Part shown: positions 42,655 through 53,637 of the stretch, one piece after another
How the letters are laid out: the number at the start of each line of letters is the position of its first letter
Numbering within the stretch: position 1 is the stretch's first letter
Assembly: GCA_037976565.1 (NCBI GenBank)
Contig: CP137672.1
Coordinates: forward strand, 18,066,335 to 18,130,334
Source: Mesocentrotus franciscanus
Lineage: Eukaryota > Echinodermata > Echinoidea > Camarodonta > Strongylocentrotidae
DNA length: 64,000 nt
Direction of reading: 5' to 3'
Made by a program: the position numbers and the translations under genes
Notes under the pieces: generated by a model
What the model was told of the DNA's origin: nothing
The model's input: only the letters and a program-made list of their open reading frames with translations
Database searches by the model: none

Positions 42655-43175
42655 ACTTTTTAACATGCTCAAAATTCTGTTGCTCGGGTCCTCAGTGGAA
42701 CATCTCGCTTTTCCCACATTACCCCAGTTCTGGCCACCAGTATCCAAAAGAATAGAGTTCAAAATATTACCCCACACATGGAAAGTAATGCATGGTCTGA
42801 CTCCACAGTACTTGCGAAATCTCATACAGAATATGTACCAGGCAGAAATCTACGCTCTTCTGGTACAAAACAGTTAACAGTCCAAAGAACTATGTCTACT
42901 CTTGGAGAAAAGGCTTTTATTTCTGCAGCGCCATCTCTTTGGAATGCTATTCCACTGAGGATCCGATCAGCAGAATGCCTAGAAACATTTAAAAAGAATC
43001 TAAAGTCATTCGTGTTCGCATGTTATTTTAGTTAAGTATATGTTGAATGTACATCTATGCATATTTTGTTCTCATTTCTCTATGTAAAAACTCATTCTAA
43101 TTCTATCCCTCTGCGCCTCAAAGTAGTTTACTAGATCGAAGCGCATAACAAATGCTGTATTATTATTAGTAGTAC
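42655..43175 (+). mobile_element. 3' end of a non-LTR retrotransposon
   Basis: Frame one: PVSKRIEFKILPHTWKVMHG then LTPQYLRNLI. After a shift near 42830: VPGRNLRSSGTKQLTVQRTM and AFISAAPSLWNAIPLRIRSA. This is the C-terminal tail typical of CR1/L2-like pol. The copy ends in ATTATTATTAG near 43170. Confidence 0.75.
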
Positions 43176-43179
43176 GTAG

Positions 43180-43980
43180 TATCTTGCAAAATGCCAACTC
43201 ATCGTAACAATTAAAAGCGTTAGCAACAGTCCTCTTTCCCTACAGTAGTCCGATACAATTGAATCAATGATTTGGATGGTCGATCAAACTGTGTACAGTA
43301 TTGATATTGTTATGCAATGTGAACGCGGACGAAATTGAAAAGGAATTGCTTAGTCATGGAATCGTGGAAAAGTCCAGTTTCGAGCACCGGGAATCATCGA
43401 GAGTTCAATAGTCATATACAAGATGATTCAATATGAACACTTAACTCCAAAACCATTGCTTGTTATATGTTCACTTTCTTAAAAAGGTAGGCCTATATCA
43501 TTGGAAATAATGTTCATGATTTTCAACAAAACCGAGGTCTTTCAAAGTTAAATAAAATTAGGGCTGGATTTTTTTTTTTTGCGATGAAAAAAAATATTAG
43601 GAAATGAAATGAAAAAGCTAAAAAGCCCGTACATGTACCTTCCAGATGATTCTTTTTTTTCGTTTTTTGTTAATTACGAGGGAATAGCGCTACCCTCAGT
43701 GTTAAACGATATTGATTAGGATGTGTCCTTATGGGGATATGGCCACTCAGGTTTGTTTTCTTCTATTTATTTTCATCACCACCCCTTTCCTTCATGATGT
43801 TTGCTGATCATTTACTTGCCCAAGTCACACCGCCAACTCGGTCCGGGCTCTTAACCTACCGACAGTCAATACAATCATGATCAATTATTTGGAGGAAATG
43901 GTTTCATCATTGCATTTAATAGTCGATTATCCTCCGGTCGGTTTTTCATCTAGAAACAAATGGTACTACATGGTTTGCTG
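43180..43980 (-). repeat. Orphan inverted copy of GSTT A/B intron 1 sequence
   Basis: Reverse complement of about 7200-7950 and 32700-33680, including GCTTGTTATATGTTCACTTT, TAGGCCTATATCATTGGAAA and CCACCAACTCGGTCC-like segments. No GSTT exon adjoins it. Confidence 0.7.
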
Positions 43981-44385
43981 TCTATTATGATTTATTCACT
44001 CGAAGATCTAACGTATCAAGGACATCAGAACCTGCAATTGATTGTTAAATCTTTAATATTTCCATTACTTACTAAGACTAGTGTACACCAATTCAAGAAA
44101 ATGTGAACGTTTTCTTCGACACAGTTGCCTTTTGATAACACTTCTTTATTTTCTTTCTTCAATTTGCAGTAATGAAAGATAAAGAAAATCACGTCTGCAG
44201 ATCCGGGCGCAGTATACAATTATTTTGAAAAACTTTCATTTTCAATAACTGAAATAACGTGTTGAATATTGTAACGTTCGTACTTTCTGTAGCCTGTTTC
44301 GTTTGATTGCAGTATCCCACTATCGCGACGATGTGAGTATTTCCTCTCTTCTGTAATGTCTTCATTCAGGTATCAAATAACATTA

Positions 44386-44765
44386 TTGATAATAATGCTA
44401 ATTATAGCAGTAATAATGAATATAATAATGATAATAATAATGATGATAATAATAATAATAGTACTACTACTAATAATATAACAATAATAATGATAATAAT
44501 AATATCAATAATGAAAAGAACAACAACAATGATAATAATAACAATAATGATAATAACAATGATGATAATAACAATAATAAAAAATAACAAAAAATGATTA
44601 TTATAATGATAACAGTAATGATAGTAATGATATCATAAAATATAATGTTGTTGATAATAATAACAATATTAAAAACAATAATAATAATAACAATGATTTT
44701 AATAATTGTTTTATAAATAATCCCAATAATATTGATAAAAGTAATAATGATAACAATAATGATGT
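44386..44765. repeat. AAT-rich degenerate microsatellite
   Basis: About 380 bp of AAT/GAT/AAC units. The poly-Ile frame is spurious. Confidence 0.9.
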
Positions 44766-45506
44766 AGTCTTAGACTTCCGACTTAGGTATGGGTGTACAC
44801 GTGGTCATCGCCACGCAAGATATGCAATTGCAGTGCTAATGATATGTTGGGCTACCATAAATTTGACACCGAGCTATAGATATAGACCACTAGATCGGGA
44901 TCATTTGATTTGGTTTTTGATTGATTGCCCAAAGTTATTCAAAGAGGTTTTCAGGAATGTCATATTGTACCGTTATTTTGTATAATGTACTCTTTTCAAT
45001 TAGCATTTCTACCAAACAGAAAGCACAATTTCTAGACTGCAAATTGGCATAAGTAAACGAATCATCTACAAAGATTTCTTTTACAGATATCGAGAATTTG
45101 ATGTCGATAAATAATACGAACTCAGTGCAGCATTTCACGAAACCGTCATAAGTACAAGTTCGCCAACAACCCACTGAAATGTGCGTATTCAATTTAACAC
45201 GTGAAAGAAGTGGTCCGTCCACGATGGGTCCAAACTTTTCTGATGTGATTTAAGTGCTTTTTCCATGCGTGATTCTACTTCTTGAAGCTTTCTCTCCATC
45301 CATACAAGCAGTGGCGTAGACAGGTTCGTACACCTGGGGGGATGACTGGGCTGCCAACTCTAGTGAGGGCGCGAAGCGCCCGAGCGAGGGAGAAGCGACC
45401 GAGCGGAGGTGTGGGAGGGGTGTCCCCTCCCACGGTAGGGAGCTTTTGCAATTTTGAACTTGAAATCGTGCAATCTGATGCATACTTAATGAGGTAAAAT
45501 AACACA

Positions 45507-45561
45507 CACAAGCGTGCACGCACACACACACGCACTCACACACACACACACACACACACAC
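45507..45561. repeat. CA dinucleotide repeat
   Basis: Interrupted CA repeats; Cys/Val-rich frames on the opposite strand are artefacts. Confidence 0.9.
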
Positions 45562-46106
45562 ATACTACGCCTTGAATGGACAGACATACATCGACAAGAT
45601 CTACACACCGTGGCATACGAATACAGAATGGACTGACACATAGTATTGCATATTGAACCACACTACGTATTTATTTATCTCTGTGAATTTTGCTGTTACA
45701 CCTCTTCAGAAAAAAACCAATGTCAACTGTGTACACGCAGGTATAGTCTTTGTTGTCTTGATAGGGGTATGTGGTTATGAATGAAAACAGCCTCTGTGGC
45801 CATTTGTGAATAGAACACATAAACAACAAACAAATAACGATTAAACTTTGAACAATATGTCTGTTCATTATAAAGCATAATGAATACGTACATACTATGC
45901 TTTTTTTACCTCAAAGAAACAGGCATAGTATCCATAGATGGATATTGGCTGGCGGCTCATTAACATACAGATACAAAAAACATAAACAGTATCACTATGA
46001 TCCATGGAGTAACAATACTGCTTTGTAAGTTTGTGAAGAAATCGGAACCATAACGGCATTGCATCGTTTCAAATTAGGGCATTATTTACTTCTATTTGAT
46101 CTCAGT

Positions 46107-46112
46107 CTTATA

Positions 46113-46155
<43 letters not shown>
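46107..46155. repeat. AAT microsatellite
   Basis: About 14 AAT units followed by AT-rich degenerate sequence to about 46200. Confidence 0.9.
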
Positions 46156-46199
46156 AAATAAAAAATAATACTAATACAAATAATAATGCTAATACTAAT

Positions 46200-47300
46200 A
46201 GGTTCCTTTTATCTCGCATTTCAAGACAGGGTAAATTCACACTGCGCTTTACATGAAACAAACTTCTTTAAACATTTCAAACTTATGTCTTCATGCATCA
46301 ATCAACATACTTTAAATGAATACAAAACAAATTGCATCTTAAATAAAACAAAAATAAATAAATAGTTAACAATACAGAAAAGATGTAGCTGCTGCAAGCT
46401 TAACAACAAACTAATGTATACCAGTCAGTCCTGATATCAGTATTAGTGTAACAATAGTCATATAGTGGGAGCATGAAGTTGAACAATTCATGATTATACA
46501 TAATTATATATGTTTGTTTGAATAATACTTGTTATAAAGATAGTAGTATGGTACACTCTGTCACGAATTATTATGTATACTGTTGTATCACATTCATTTT
46601 CTATTCTGTTTTAGATTGCGCTGATGCATTTTGCACACAATGTATAATGCCTATAACACGAGTGGGCCAGACCACACATGTATTTCAATAAAAACCGACT
46701 TGAGAAAATAACGTGTATATAAATACATAAATAAATAAATAAATAAATGCATATAATGTATATATATATGTATAAATATCATATACCTGTAATATAATCT
46801 GATATAAACTAATAAATAAATAAATAAATATAATACATATCATATATGAGAAGGTATTGCTAGTACTAGGTTCGTGCCTGAAAAGTAGTCTCGATGAAAA
46901 GAAAAAAGTTGTTGCTTCATTCCCATACCAAAAGTAACAAAACAGCTTGATTAACAGTTGCTAATCAGATAATAGAGACATTTGAACACGCAAAACTCAT
47001 GGTTATCTTTTGGTTTCCACACCACGAGATTGCGCGCACTGCAAAATATGCGCGATTAATCTTGTGGTTATCTTGTGGTTTCAAACCACAAGATAACCAC
47101 AAAATACTTGTAAGATTTTCTCTTTTTTACCGTCTGAATTGGCTTTCACCGTGTGAATGCGGCTAATAACAATAAACACAATTACAATAATGATGAGGAT
47201 TATTATTATCATCATCTTAATTATTATTATTATTAATATTATAATTGTTATCATTATTATTATTACTATTATTATCATCATTATGACTTATTAAGTAAGC
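46200..47300. other. No gene seen; AAAT repeats and a perfect hairpin
   Basis: AT-rich. AAAT runs near 46730 and 46815, a 40-bp palindrome at 47059-47101, and an AT-rich trinucleotide tract at 47190-47290. Confidence 0.6.
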
Positions 47301-47309
47301 AAATATATT

Positions 47310-47406
47310 CCCCAAAACCTGGGGGGGATGATTGTACATGCCATCCCCCCCACCTTGTGAGGTGGGGGGGATGCATCCCCCTCATCCCCCCCGTTGTCTA
47401 CGCCCC
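47310..47406. mobile_element. Short G/C-rich element abutting gene C exon 5
   Basis: Contains the palindrome CCATCCCCCCCACCTTGTGA / GGTGGGGGGGATG and ends CCCCGTTGTCTACGCCCC. The complement GGGGCGTAGAC resembles GTGGCGTAGAC at 45316, where a G-rich block also follows. Confidence 0.5.
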
Positions 47407-47532
47407 TGCATACAAGGCTGCAAACACCTCATCAAAGACAGGGTTCAAGCGCTTCTTCACACGGTCAACAAAGGCCTTCAGTTGGGGGCGTCCTTCCGTT
47501 ACATCTCGATCATTCACGGTGTTCTGCATCAT
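47398..47532 (-). CDS. GSTT gene C exon 5 (terminal, altered end)
   Basis: 135 nt from ATGATGCAGAAC to TAG at 47400-47398. The reading [20 protein letters not shown] parallels gene D until ALYA. The sequence then becomes GGGGCGTAGACAACGGGGGG, which resembles repeat ends elsewhere in the window. The acceptor is cgcacag. Confidence 0.85.
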   Translation of the reverse strand: MMQNTVNDRDVTEGRPQLKAFVDRVKKRLNPVFDEVFAALYAGA

Positions 47533-50500
47533 CTGTGCGAGGAAGAGAAAGAGAACATTTTGAGCTCCTGTCTTCAGGTCCCAAAGCTAATACTGATGCC
47601 TTATACAAGTCTACAGTCGGTCTACAAAACCTTGAAAGGTCCATAATTAATGTGAAACAAATTTTTCTGCTTGACACCATTCAAATTTGGAAATAACCTT
47701 TGGTGCCCGAGAGTGTATACGGTCTAACTGGACCCTTTTCGCCAATTGCGGGATTACTCATTTATTTACGTAGTTTAGTTGATAGTGTACCTCAATCAGT
47801 ATATAATATCGTTTTTTTTTATCAAACTTCATCATAGTAAAAGATGTTGTTTTTTTTGCCTTAAAATCAAGTGATGCGTTAAGCATCTTTGACGGTGTGA
47901 TGACAAAATTTAGGAAGACTATGTTTTTAGTGTCGATCATGACACTATAAAACGGGCGGGTTTGCCTTGCAAAGCCAAAGGGAGAATGATCAAACTGTCA
48001 TAGAGCAAGAGTAAGATGAAAAAAGAGGAAGAAGAAGAAGAAGAAGAAGAAGTAGAAGATGAAGAAGGAGAAGAAGAAGAAAAAGAAGTGGGAGAAAAGA
48101 AGAAACAGATTTTCTCACCTCCGAAACGGCCAGGATGTCAGCAACAGATATGTCATCTCCAGCTAACCAATTATTGTTCTTCAAGAACGCCCTGTCTAGT
48201 TTGTCGAGCTGGGTTTTCATATTTTCCAGGTCTTTCTTCGCTTTGTCTTCTGGCACTTGTTTACCTTCATTAAAAAGTGGAAATATGACCTGGAAGAATA
48301 TAAAAGAAAACTAATTACAAATGATCAGTCTCGATTTCCATGCAACGTACCCACAATCATTAAATTGGGCTATTATATTATGTATCAATGAATGTTGCAT
48401 TAGATTCGATCACTTCCCAGAATGAATCCTGCTGTACGAATAGGTCTGGAAATGAGGGAATATGCTCAGAAAAAGAAAATATTTGTATAGCTGATATTCA
48501 ATCATGCGAAGGACAGAATTCAAGGGTCTGAAATTGCTTCATATCTAAAGTCATTTACGTCTGATGTCTATTATAATTAATAAAACCCGCTGACAATTTA
48601 TAGCTCTTGAAGCTCTGGGAATTGTGTAAATACATTCTTAAATATGAGATATGCGATAGAAAGTAGAACTTTAGATAAATCAGTGTAATTCGGATTACAA
48701 CCTCACCTCATTTATGAAGACCCCACAACATCCTCCTCTGGTTCCTGTATGGTGAAAGGCCATGTATTCATCAACTCTGGCTCTCTTCTTTGGGTCCTTT
48801 GGGTACCAGTGGTCTGGGACTAAGTCTGAATACTTCGTTGACAGATACCGAATAATCGCCACCCTGCATCCAAAAAGTGATATAGTTTATACAATTATGA
48901 ACGTTAATGATAATCGAGGTGTTGGCGGCCGTTGGGTATTTAGGGAGAACAACACTTTCAGTTATATTAGTTTTCAGCTTTCAAGCAGGTTCCTTTTTTC
49001 TTCCTTGGTACGGAATTGCCAACGTACATAAAAATACCTTTTGTCAAAAGTGTGGCTAAGCAAACCAACACCACGTCTTTTCCACACTTCTTTTTAGTAA
49101 ATTAAAACTCATTAGGAATAGTGCTTAGGCATCTTTTTTTCCTTAAATGATGTATTCCAGAGAACATTTATTTTTTATTTTTATGCCGGACAACTAAGCC
49201 GAGGACAATATCTCAAATACCAAATTTCTATGACTTCGGAGGGAGTCATCTTGGGAAAGGTAATTGTTCAACGGAACAGTTGATCAGAAGGCAGATGTTT
49301 CTCGGGGTGTATTTATCGGGGGTGGTAATTCAGGGGACAGTATTAAAAAATGTAGGAAGGGATTTCTCACGTTTCTCCCAAGCAGAAGTCACCATTCTGT
49401 ATAGCTGGAACAGTATTCAGAGGGGTCACTTTTGTAAACTCGGCTTTCTTCTGGTCACCTTAAACGAAAACATATCAATACAACTATTAAGCAAATACCA
49501 ATATGATACATTGCCGATGTTTCATATTGTTCAGCGGAAGCGTATTGACACAATCATAACAGAAAACTGTTTAGCGTTAGTGACTGTGTAAGTAGTTGGG
49601 GGAAGTGTCAATATTCTGAACACAAAATTTGCTAAAAATAACGTCATAACTGTAAAGTTTTTTCTAAGAGTTCGATAATACCTCATAAGTTCATCAACCA
49701 GCAGTTGTGGTAACAAGAACTGAATAATATTGGACCACATATTTGCTCACATTTTTTTAAAAAGCTGTACTTCGTATTACGAGAGAGCAAATGAGACTGA
49801 GTTCCTCTTTGGCATTGTTAACCTACATACAAATCACATTAAACTTCAATCTATCACAAAGGATTCTCTTACCATAGTCAATGAAAGAGAGAAATAAAGG
49901 AAGAATAAATGAAAGAGGAAAGAAAGAAATTAACAAATGAAAGAAAGAAATATATAGAGCGAGAGAAAAAAAAAGGAAACAAGATTCTTGACTCAATGAT
50001 TTCTTGTGGAAAAATAAATGAAAACATAATGTTTTTTTATAATTATAATCTGTGGCTGTATCACGTTTTTTCCGCTGTTGAACTTCTTTATTGATCAAGG
50101 TACCCGGTACCTCAGAGAACAAATTACAGAATAGAAAGATAATATAAATTCAATATTTAGTTTTGTCAAAGAGTAATAACTTTACTTGCATTCCAGCTAT
50201 TGTACCACTTCAAATAATGATAGTAAATAGTGTTGACAATCACAAAAGAGATTGCGCGATATTGACATTGGTTGAGGCACTTGTTGATAGGCAACTCTTT
50301 TTTCGTGTTAGGATTTATTAATATGAATGATTATCAAGATTTGTATATTCTTCGTTACACCGAGTACAGTGACGTGCAATAATGCTCGGCATTATGTTGC
50401 ATCAAGTTTACAAATGAAATAGTTTTAGCATGGTTAACTTTGAATATGTAATTTTCACTAAAGTGATATCGTGTTCAAGCTATACTGACAAAGTAGCTTA

Positions 50501-53500
50501 CATGTTGCGGAAGAAGAAACATGTACATTCTAAGGGCGATGATATCCTGCCATGACGGAGGGGGTGGAAGGGGGAGTATGCGCCTCAACTTAGCGAAAGG
50601 ATCGGGGGTCACTGTGCGGGTGTGCATCGCTGATTAAGAATAATTTGAAAGTTGAATTTTGTAAGAAAAACTATTTGCATTTTATTGTTTAATTTTGGAA
50701 TACAAAACATTTCGCTCTGTCCTATTGTTCAATTTTGTTTTTCTTTTCAGATTTTATAAGGTGGAAAACTCCTTTGAAAATCGTAGAGTTGATTTTTCCC
50801 AGACCCTGGGATCAGGCGCGTTCACCAGGCTTTCACTCCCGCCGGAAGAACATTATGAGATTGTTAAGTCCATACAGAGCATTATAATGGCTAAAGCTTC
50901 TAATTTCCGAAAGAAAATGTATATTTACACCTAATATACGTGTCGAGGGGCTCCTTCTTCATGTTTTGTTCGGTAATGAACAAGGTTAGTTCCTATGGGT
51001 GTCATCATGGTCATGTACGCTATCTCCCTCGAAACCCGCCCTTAACACTCAGTGAGTTTTGTGAATCCTTATCAGCATATACGTCGGCTCTTGCAGGAGC
51101 CGTAAGAGTTCATTATTCCTCGGCGATCATATCAAACAGTTATGTATCTGACATGGCCAGATACTGTAAATCAATAACCATTTTCACCATTTTCAATAGG
51201 ATCAGCCTAAATATTTTATGTGTGCAAACAAGTCATTGTCGTACGTGATATAATAAAGATGTCGGGCTCGGTATTAATTTTCAAAAAACAGACTTTATTG
51301 ACCTGTAATATGATAACTATAATATGATTACAAGTTGTGTTTTATACCCTTCAGAACCAGAGTAAAAAGACAACTTGTAGTTTTTGTACAATTAAAGATA
51401 AAGACCAGTTCTGGTTATGCGATTGCATTGTAAAAGAAACGTTGTGGAATCGATCAGAAAAGGTTGATCATCTAGCATATAAGTATTGGTGTGTACTGCA
51501 AGGTTCTGGAATCACCAAAATGATTAGAAATTTGGCCCAGTCTTGGTAAAGTTACAAGCACTGTACACAGAAATATGTATATGGGACTACGCGACACGTG
51601 CGTGCACGTGCGCGATATCTATTTGGTCCCAATAGATATAATAATTTACCAAATATATCAATTAGTAGGCGGTTTCCCGACTTTCCCGGCAAAATGTGTA
51701 TCATCACGTATTAGTCAAAACATATTCTTTCACATGATTGGTAATGAGAGCTTCCATTTCATTTTTTTGAGAGAGGGGCGTTTCCAAAACTGGACTTTAC
51801 CTTTAAAGTTGTATAGGCGGATACTCCACCCTCTCATACAAAATAGCGCGCAAAGAGCAACAACATGAAAACGGAAAGACACCTCAGGCCTGGGCCCGAG
51901 CCCCCTTTCTTGCGTTTCGTGAGAGGCTGAAGTATCAGGGCCAGCTATTAATATTTTTTATTGAGTAAGTTTTGAAGAAGAACAAAAACGAGTACTCACT
52001 CTCCAGTCGTATTGGTTATTGGGGAATTTGGAATGTCATGAAATATGTTTTTCCACATGTTTTGCCATTCAATTCAGGCCTGACTAAATATATACATTTT
52101 CGTAAGGCAACAGACAAGTTATTTTGTCATATAACTGATTAACATTTGAAGATTTCCTACACTAGTGCCTAGCCGTGCGTGTCCCATATTTGATCAGATT
52201 TAGAAAGGTTGTGGTTGACATGATTAAAAACAAAATTGCTAGGCTTGCACATATCTGTATTAATGTATAGAAAGTTAAACAAAAATAAAAGAGTATTCGA
52301 GGCGTTTCACACAGTAAATTGCACTTGAAATTGCATCATTTGCATTATCAGTTCCAAACGCTTTCTTTCGAACAAATATACAAACAACTTCCAAAAGCTT
52401 GAATGCATACTATTTCACAAGATGTAATAGACAATATGAATAAATCTAATGATACACTTACTTGCAAATGCATGATCATTTTTGAGTGTCTTTCTGCCTG
52501 CAAAATAGTTTTCTTCTGCATTTGATTTTGTTGCTGTTATGAGTTTATATTCATATTATTGTTATCAAACAGGAAAAAATAAATATATATATATATGAAT
52601 AAATTTGTACAATGATAGTTGCTCAATGATGATAAAAGAAGCGATAAAAATCGCAACTGATCTTCCCTTCGTTTCCCTCTTTTCTTTTCTTCTTCCTCTT
52701 TATTTTCTTTCCCTTTTTCTCCTCTTTACCTTTCCCTTCCTTCTCTCTCTCTCTTTTTGCTGAGGGGTTAGGCAAGGCCCTTTCGGCCCCCGATCTCCTT
52801 CTTTTCCCCTCTTATTTTCTTCTTCCTCTTCTTTTTTCCCTTTCTCTCCTCTTTCCCTTTCACTTCTTTTCCTTCTCTCTCTCTCTTTGGCGGGAGGGTA
52901 GGCAAGGCCCTTTCGGCCCCGATCTCCTTCTTTTCCCTTTTCTTTTCTTCTTCCTCTTTTTTCCCTTTCTCTCCTCTTTCCCTTTTCCTCTTTTCCTTCT
53001 CTCTCTCTCTTTTTTGCGGGGGATCCGCGCCTGCCTGGGATCCTCCCTATTGAAAGTTGGACGAAATAGGTAACCGTTAATTGGCAACATGAACATACTA
53101 ATTCACAAATAATTAAACCAGGGAGATAATAAGAATATAACGTTTGAGACTATTATATAATTTCCAAATTGATATGCCACATCTATTACAACAACTACTC
53201 TTTTTGTCTTTTTGTAAGAACTTCAAATAGTTCTTTAAATGCATTAACGGACAATGAATGCTCTTAGTGGTCCGACGCACAAATGAATTAGTTCTAAGCC
53301 AATCCTGATACAGCTACATTTTATTGTTTTGTGTAGTTATATATTTACAGGATAATTCTTAAAAGTACTGAATAGAACAAACCGTCGATCGAAAGAAAAT
53401 GATTACAGAAGCGTCGGTAATACATTTGAATGAGGTGGAAACAACCGGATTTCGCCGACAGAAAAAAGTTTGCCATAAAAAAGGAGAAAAAGGATAATCA

Positions 53501-53637
53501 GATTTCAATTATAAGCCCAACTTACCATTTCGTAGGCTTATTGTTACTACTTCAAACGGAATCTTGGTGTTCTTGAGAAAGAGGATTAGAGCCCGGCAAG
53601 GCTGGGAAAGCATGTCAACGTAAACCTTGACAACCAT
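47398..53637 (-). CDS. Theta-class glutathione S-transferase, gene C (open reading frame, stop at a repeat border)
   Basis: Exons 53637-53526, 49458-49371, 48863-48707, 48289-48119 and 47532-47398 give 220 codons without a break. It opens [16 protein letters not shown] with Ser11. Exon 2 has Gln instead of His at 40, then Val54-Pro55 and Glu66-Thr67. It carries the S-V-A-D capping box and [11 protein letters not shown]. It forms a subfamily with gene D, distinct from A/B. The last codons read ALYAGA-stop, where the stop falls inside GGGGCGTAG, a sequence that recurs at repeat ends in this window. Gene D instead ends YEHKANYKT-stop. A transposon insertion has probably replaced the original C-terminal residues. 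Confidence 0.9.
48024..48090. repeat. GAA microsatellite, gene C intron 4
   Basis: Runs of GAA with interruptions directly downstream of exon 4. Poly-Glu frame is spurious. Confidence 0.9.
48119..48289 (-). CDS. GSTT gene C exon 4
   Basis: 171 nt, 57 codons, starting [20 protein letters not shown] and ending [10 protein letters not shown]. It contains the Ser-x-x-Asp capping box. Borders ttccag and GAG|gtgaga. A GAA-rich microsatellite follows in intron 4. Confidence 0.92.
48707..48863 (-). CDS. GSTT gene C exon 3
   Basis: 157 nt. [20 protein letters not shown] leads to [19 protein letters not shown] and ends FINE. Borders tgcag|GGTGG and GAG|gtgagg. There is no tandem array at this acceptor, unlike A and B. 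Confidence 0.9.
49371..49458 (-). CDS. GSTT gene C exon 2
   Basis: 88 nt. [20 protein letters not shown] carries Val54-Pro55 and is followed by QNGDFCLGE. Its final AC joins the first G of exon 3 to give Thr67. Borders tttaag and AC|gtgaga. Confidence 0.9.
51391..51810. mobile_element. M1 MITE, best full-length copy (gene C intron 1)
   Basis: Inverted ends TTAAAGATAAAGACCAGTTC and AAACTGGACTTTACCTTTAA. Family copies occur at 1583, 23022, 26756, 41227 and 42126. About 420 bp, no coding capacity. Confidence 0.75.
52650..53050. repeat. Pyrimidine-rich tandem repeat, second locus
   Basis: Same family as 16980-17590: CTTTCC-rich units with GGCAAGGCCCTTTCGGCCCC, in gene C intron 1. Confidence 0.8.
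53526..53637 (-). CDS. GSTT gene C exon 1
   Basis: 112 nt, ATG at 53637-53635, donor AATG|gtaagt. Codes [20 protein letters not shown] and continues to Gly38, with Ser11 present. It is nearly identical to gene D exon 1 except in the last nine codons. Confidence 0.9.

Noticed and set aside
44935..45222. 95-codon minus-strand frame as a host gene
   Set aside because: No recognised motif, no clear splice partners, surrounded by repeats.
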